Source: Mycobacterium sp. SMC-2 (GTDB lineage Bacteria > Actinomycetota > Actinomycetes > Mycobacteriales > Mycobacteriaceae). Taken from it: a stretch of 64,000 nt of DNA. Positions 60,401 to 64,000 of this stretch are shown in pieces. How positions within the stretch are numbered: the stretch's first letter is position 1; each line of letters begins with the position of its first letter. A model generated the notes under the pieces. The model saw only the letters and a program-made list of their open reading frames with translations, ran no database searches and was not told the origin of the DNA. The stretch is from assembly GCF_025263485.1 (NCBI RefSeq), contig NZ_CP079863.1, forward strand, positions 4,836,001 through 4,900,000. The letters run 5' to 3'. A program made the translations under genes and the position numbers.

Positions 60401-63400
60401 AGGCAGTATTGCGCGTTGCGCGCCGAGGAATGGCTGCGCAGCCGGCGCACGCCGACGGGCAACAGCAGGCCGCCCGCGCTCGCCCGCTGCACCACGGGAT
60501 GCACGACCACCGACTGGAAGCACGCGTCGAGCAGGGCGGGGTGGACGGTGTAGCCGGACTGCTGCGAGCGGATCGCCCCGGGCAGCGCGACCTCGGCGAG
60601 CACCGTGGCGGCGTCCCCGTCGGCGACGAGCGCGGCGGCCAGACCCGAGAAGGCCGGGCCGTACTGAATCCCGATCGCGTCGAAGGCCTTTCGCAATTCG
60701 GCCCCGTCCATGCCGGACGGGTGATTGGCGATCAGCGTGGCCATGTCGTGGGCGGGCGGCTGATCCGGCCCGGCCTCGTCCGTTTCTTCCGGGGCGCGCA
60801 GGACCGCGCCCGCCCGGCGAACGCGTTCGCCGTCCTCGTGGGTGTCCACGGTGAACTCGAGAACACCGGGCGCGGCGACCGTCGCGGCCGAGGATGCCCG
60901 CGTCTGGCCGTCCAGCAACAGCGTCTGCTCGAAGGTGATGTCTGCGACCTCGGACCGGTCGCCGAGGGCGGCGCGCGCGGCGGCCAGCGCCATCTCGCAG
61001 TAGGCGGCGCCGGGAAGCGCTGCCACGTGGTGGATTTGGTGGTCGCCGAGCCATGGGTGCGCCTCGGTGCCGACGTCGCCCTGCCAGACGTGGCGCTCGG
61101 GTTCCTCGAGCAGGTGCACGTGCGCACCGAGCAGGGGATGGACGGCCTGGACCGAGGCGCCGTGCGCCTGCTCCACCGACTCGCGGCTGAGCATCAGCCT
61201 GCGGCGGGTCCACGTCGGGAGCGGGGCGTCGAGCAGGCGACCCGTCGGGTACTGCACCGAGAAGTCGACCGCCGCACCGGCGCTGTGCACGTCGGCGACG
61301 AAACCGCGCAAGCCGGCCGGCAACTCCTGCTCCCGGCGCATGGCCGCCAGCGCCACGATGGGCATGTCCAGGCTGGCGGCGTTCTGCTCGACGGCGTGGG
61401 TGAGCAGCGGATGCGGCGCCAACTCCCCGAAGACGCGGAAACCGTCCTTGAGGGCCGCCTGCACGGCCGCCGCGAATCGCACTGTGTAGCGCAGGTTTTC
61501 GGCCCAGTAGTCACCGGTGAACGACGGCCGTTCGCGGGGGTTCCACAGCGTCGCCGAGTAGTAGGGGACTTCCGGCTCCCTCGGCTCGAGTCCGGCGAGT
61601 GCCTCGATGAGTTCGTCGAGGATCGGCTCCACCTGCGGTGAGTGCGAGGCCACGTCCACCGCCACCTCGCGCGCCATCACATCCTGCTCCTGCCAGGCCG
61701 CGACCAGGTCCCGAATCGCCTGCGCGTCGCCGCCGACGACCGTCGACGTGGGTGAGGCGACGACGGAGAGGACGACGTCGGTAATGCCGCGAATGGACAG
61801 TTCCGACAGCACCTGTTGGCCGGGCAGTTCCACCGACGCCATGGCGCCGCTGCCGGCGATCCGCACCATCAGCCTCGAGCGCCGGCAGATGACACGCACC
61901 CCGTCTTCCAGCGACAGACCGCCGGCGACGACCGCCGCCGCGGATTCACCCAGCGAATGCCCGATCACGGCGCCCGGACGCACCCCATAGGACTTCATCG
62001 CCTCGGCCAGCGCGACCTGCATCGCGAAGATCGTCGGCTGCACCCGGTCGATGCCGGTCACTACCTCCGGCACCGACATCGCCTCGGTGACCGAGAACCC
62101 CGATTCCGCCGCGATCAGCGGCTCCATCGCGGCGATCGTCGCGGCGAACACCGGCTCGCGCGCCAGCAGTTCGGCGCCCATACGCGACCACTGCGAACCC
62201 TGCCCGGAGAACACCCACACCGGGCCGCGGTCGTCCTGCCCGACGGCGGGCCCGTACGGGATGTCGCTGTCGGCGACGCCGCGCAGGGCCGCGCTCAGTT
62301 CGCCGAAGTTGCTCGCCGACACCACGGTTCGCACCGGCCGGTGTGCGCGGCGGCGCGCCAGCGTGTAGCCGAGGTCCCGCAGGCCCGTGTCACCGGCGTG
62401 CTCGTCGACCCAAGCGGCCAGCCGGGCGGCGGTGACGCGCAGTTGCTCCGCGGAGGTGGCCGATACCGGAAACAACAACGCCCCGCCGAGGTTCGGCGCG
62501 GCCGTCGGCTCGGCGGGCGCATGTTCCGGTGCCTGTTCTAGAACGGCGTGCACGTTGGTGCCGGACATCCCGTACGACGACACCGCCGCGCGCCGCGGGT
62601 GCCGGCCGTCGGTGGGCCACGGCGTGTTGGCCTGCGGCACGAACAGTTCCGTCTCGATCCGGGCGATCTCGTCGGGCAGGCGGGTGAAGTGCAGGTTCCG
62701 CGGCACCGTGCCGTGCTGCAGGGCAAGGATCGCCTTCATCAACCCCAGCGGTCCGGAGGTTGACTGCAGGTGCCCGAAGTTCGTCTTCACCGAACCCAGC
62801 GCGCAGGGCCCCCCGGTTCCGTACACGGCGGCCAGGCTCGAGTATTCGATCGGGTCCCCCACTGGGGTGCCGGTCCCGTGCGCCTCGACGAAGCCGACCG
62901 TGGTGGCGTCGACGCCGGCGACATCCAGGGCCTTTTGGTAGACGGCCACCTGGGCGGTCTCCGAGGGCGCCGCGATGCTCACGGTGCGGCCGTCCTGGTT
63001 GGCGGCGGTGCCGCGCAGTACGGCCAGGACGCGGTCCCGGTCGCGTTGCGCGTCGTCGAGCCGCTTGAGCAGCAACATGACGCAGCCCTCGCCCGACACG
63101 AAGCCGTCCGCCTGCGCGTCGAAGGCGTGGCAGCGGCCGGTCGGCGACAGCATGCCCTGCAGCGATCCCGAGACGGACTTCCGCGGCTCCAGGGTCACGA
63201 CGACGCCGCCGGCCAGCGCGAGATCGCTTTCACCGCTGTTCAGGCTGCCGCAGGCCTGGTGGACGGCCATCAACCCCGACGAGCACGCGGTGTCCACGGT
63301 GACCGCCGGGCCGTGCAGACCGAGGGTGTAGGCGACCCGCCCCGACGCGAAGCTGTTGCTGGTGCCGGTGAATCCGTACGGGCCCTCGGCGGCGCCGCAG

Positions 63401-63909
63401 TCGGCGGACAGCAGTTCGTAGTCGCCGTGCGTCAGCCCGACGAAGACGCCGGTCTGTGAGCGGGACAGGCCGGCGGGATCGAGGCCCGCGTGCTCGATGG
63501 CGTCCCAGGACGTTTCCAGCAGCAGGCGGTGTTGCGGGTCGATCGCGGTGGCTTCGCGCTCGGTCATGCCGAAGAAATCGCAGTCAAAGCCGCCGACGTC
63601 GTCCAGGAAGGCCCCCCACCGCGTCACCGAGCGGCCGGGCACGCCGGGTTCGGGGTCGTAGTACAGGTCCGCGTCCCACCGGTCGGCGGGAATCTCCCCC
63701 ACGAAATCGTCGCCGCGCAACAATGCCTCCCACAGCTGTTGCGGAGAATCGATGCCGCCGGGAAGTCGGCAGGCCATACCGATGACGGCAACGGGTGTGG
63801 CAGTTGCGGCACGCAATGTGTGCGGTCCCCTGTTCTCGCCCAACGGCGTTGGGCGGTCGGCGGCCATAACGCTCAGCAGAGCCCCCCTGTGCGCATCGGC
63901 GCGCACCAT
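57490..63909 (-). CDS. Type I reducing polyketide synthase, Mas/Pks2-like
   Basis: A 2139-aa single-module iterative PKS in the order KS-AT-DH-ER-KR-ACP. KS: DTACSSG (Cys209), EAHGTGT (His344), NFGH (His380). AT: GHSLGES (Ser652) with VASH (753-756), the sign of methylmalonyl-CoA. DH: HPWLGDH (His957) and HPALLDAC (Asp1128). [12 protein letters not shown] near 1593. [13 protein letters not shown] near 1795 and GAYAAAN (Tyr1944). ACP: GLDSLG (Ser2092). There is no thioesterase. It should build methyl-branched fatty acids from a starter given by the FAAL. ATG at 63909 is the first start; ATG at 63867 is possible. Confidence 0.93.
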   Translation of the reverse strand: MVRADAHRGALLSVMAADRPTPLGENRGPHTLRAATATPVAVIGMACRLPGGIDSPQQLWEALLRGDDFVGEIPADRWDADLYYDPEPGVPGRSVTRWGAFLDDVGGFDCDFFGMTEREATAIDPQHRLLLETSWDAIEHAGLDPAGLSRSQTGVFVGLTHGDYELLSADCGAAEGPYGFTGTSNSFASGRVAYTLGLHGPAVTVDTACSSGLMAVHQACGSLNSGESDLALAGGVVVTLEPRKSVSGSLQGMLSPTGRCHAFDAQADGFVSGEGCVMLLLKRLDDAQRDRDRVLAVLRGTAANQDGRTVSIAAPSETAQVAVYQKALDVAGVDATTVGFVEAHGTGTPVGDPIEYSSLAAVYGTGGPCALGSVKTNFGHLQSTSGPLGLMKAILALQHGTVPRNLHFTRLPDEIARIETELFVPQANTPWPTDGRHPRRAAVSSYGMSGTNVHAVLEQAPEHAPAEPTAAPNLGGALLFPVSATSAEQLRVTAARLAAWVDEHAGDTGLRDLGYTLARRRAHRPVRTVVSASNFGELSAALRGVADSDIPYGPAVGQDDRGPVWVFSGQGSQWSRMGAELLAREPVFAATIAAMEPLIAAESGFSVTEAMSVPEVVTGIDRVQPTIFAMQVALAEAMKSYGVRPGAVIGHSLGESAAAVVAGGLSLEDGVRVICRRSRLMVRIAGSGAMASVELPGQQVLSELSIRGITDVVLSVVASPTSTVVGGDAQAIRDLVAAWQEQDVMAREVAVDVASHSPQVEPILDELIEALAGLEPREPEVPYYSATLWNPRERPSFTGDYWAENLRYTVRFAAAVQAALKDGFRVFGELAPHPLLTHAVEQNAASLDMPIVALAAMRREQELPAGLRGFVADVHSAGAAVDFSVQYPTGRLLDAPLPTWTRRRLMLSRESVEQAHGASVQAVHPLLGAHVHLLEEPERHVWQGDVGTEAHPWLGDHQIHHVAALPGAAYCEMALAAARAALGDRSEVADITFEQTLLLDGQTRASSAATVAAPGVLEFTVDTHEDGERVRRAGAVLRAPEETDEAGPDQPPAHDMATLIANHPSGMDGAELRKAFDAIGIQYGPAFSGLAAALVADGDAATVLAEVALPGAIRSQQSGYTVHPALLDACFQSVVVHPVVQRASAGGLLLPVGVRRLRSHSSARNAQYCLARVTSSGPGECEADIDVLDPSGAVLLTVEGLRLAGGVSEREQAHRLLNERLLTVEWEPRQLPDPSGAEPGWWLLLSACDVTDSLTAQLGEALNSDGAQCTTMSLPLGSAQTAQLRTLLSGGGLAASNGHGPLKGLTGVVVVTAQRAGGADQTRRGRDYVSHVVAIARELSELPGQSPRLFVVTRNAANVAAGDVVNLEQTGLRGLLRVIDSEHPHLSATQIDVDGSTGPDHVALQLKSGSEEDETAWRDGQWYTARLRPGPLRPAERQTTVVDHERDGMRLQIRTPGDLESLEFTAFDRVPPGPGEIEVAVAATTVNFADVLVAFGRYPTFEGYQQQLGGDFAGVVTAVGPDVTEHKVGDRVGGLSRNGCWGTFVIADARHAVSLPPGMAPEDAAAVPTASATAWYGLHDLARIAPTDKVLIHSGTGGVGQAAIAIARAAGCEIFATAGSPQRRQLLRDMGIEHVYDSRSAKFADEIRRDTGGYGVDVVLNSLPGAAQRAGIELLAFGGRFIELGKRDIYRDTHLGLFPFRRNLSLFAVDLALLTFSHPETVRRLLTTVYQRTADGELALPRTTHYPIHDAAAAVRLVGAAGHTGKVVLDVPRAGRSVAAVPPEQVRPFRADGAYIVTGGLGGLGLFLAGEMASRGAGRIVLNSRSAPDGHARQAIERLRAGGADVAVECGDIAEPGTAERLVACATATGLPVRGVLHAAAVVEDATLTNVTDELIDRCWAPKVYGAWNLHQALRERKAGQPLDWFCSFSSAAALVGSPGQGAYAAANSWLDAFAHWRRAQGLPGSAIAWGAWSQVGRATALAEEAGIAIKPSEGYYAFESLLRHDRPYSGYAPLMGTPWLTSFAQRSRFAEAFQSMGHGNRDTGKFLAELNALPREEWPSAIRRLVSGQISLLLRRTIDPDRPLSDYGLDSLGNLELRTRIETETGVRISPTKITTVRDLAEHLCDELAASQAASPAS

Positions 63910-64000
63910 CTCTAACGCATTCGGGCTCAGGATTCGTATGTGCGGGTGTCAGCTTACCGACCTAACCCCCTCAGCTTAGCCGGTCGGGGCAATATCGCCG
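63910..64000. other. Region upstream of the PKS gene (window edge)
   Basis: The last 91 bases contain no ORF of note. They should hold the promoter of the PKS gene, but I see no convincing -35/-10 pair on the minus strand, and the window ends here. Confidence 0.5.

Noticed and set aside
57793..61641. 1282-aa plus-strand ORF inside the PKS gene
   Set aside because: It is the reverse-strand shadow of the PKS; its composition (Arg, Gly, His-rich) has no recognisable domain, while the PKS frame keeps all catalytic motifs.

Overview
This GC-rich window has mycobacterial gene content throughout. Almost every gene in the first ~33 kb has a recognisable M. tuberculosis counterpart in conserved order, running from sugA/lpqY (Rv1236/Rv1235) back to fadD36 and Rv1191. 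A MIRU-like tandem repeat, a PPE gene, a Mas-type polyketide synthase and many leaderless start sites all fit a slow-growing, non-tuberculous Mycobacterium. The layout resembles the M. avium complex, but that species-level guess is inference. The window is inverted relative to M. tuberculosis numbering.

Region by region. 1-7.5 kb: the end of the trehalose importer (sugA, lpqY), envelope and Mg-transporter-like proteins, a lytic transglycosylase and the Fe-S/P-loop protein Mrp. 7.5-11 kb: the envelope-stress block tatB-htrA-rseA-sigE. 11-16 kb: an O-methyltransferase, then a TetR-controlled ABC multidrug exporter (Rv1219c-Rv1217c type) and a membrane methyltransferase-like protein. 16-23 kb: a CocE-type hydrolase and the glucan and methylglucose-lipopolysaccharide genes glgC, glgM and gpgS, with tagA, a DivIVA-like protein and folP2. 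23-31 kb: fadD6, a LOG-type cytokinin-activating enzyme, a STAND ATPase, and the lysine/DAP genes dapE and dapD. 30-34 kb: an MFS transporter, fadD36 and an alpha/beta hydrolase.

34-46 kb is an accessory catabolic island placed between the Rv1191 and pruB counterparts. A fused CaiB/BaiF CoA-transferase and an aldehyde dehydrogenase diverge from a tightly coupled nine-gene operon: P450, acyl-CoA dehydrogenase, hot-dog dehydratase, DUF35 Zn-ribbon protein, second acyl-CoA dehydrogenase, MaoC hydratase, Ltp2-like thiolase-fold protein, Zn-alcohol dehydrogenase and TetR. It mirrors the cholesterol side-chain 'igr' operon, with the ChsH2-type protein split in two. 46-51 kb: a metallo-beta-lactamase-fold hydrolase and the proline-degradation genes pruB, pruA and pruC.

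51-64 kb: a cobalamin riboswitch, an unlisted 37-codon upstream ORF and a PPE2-like gene. These are followed by a FadD21-type fatty acyl-AMP ligase, a cassette for making PAPS (cysC, sat and an unknown 104-aa gene), and a complete 2139-aa KS-AT-DH-ER-KR-ACP polyketide synthase of the methyl-branched lipid family. The sulfate-activation cassette sits where M. tuberculosis carries chp2-mmpL10-papA3, which suggests a sulfated or otherwise modified branched lipid.

Non-coding highlights are three copies of a GAGTGTGC...GCACACTC palindrome whose end supplies the TGA stop of the adjacent gene, a 62-bp near-perfect palindrome, a 55-bp MIRU-like repeat, a 57-bp tandem repeat between glgC and glgM, and fourteen genes with a -10-like TANNNT exactly 6-7 nt before the start codon. 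The only gene-free stretch near 300 bases besides promoter regions is 51182-51526, which holds the riboswitch and the upstream ORF. No tRNA, rRNA, CRISPR array or insertion sequence was seen.
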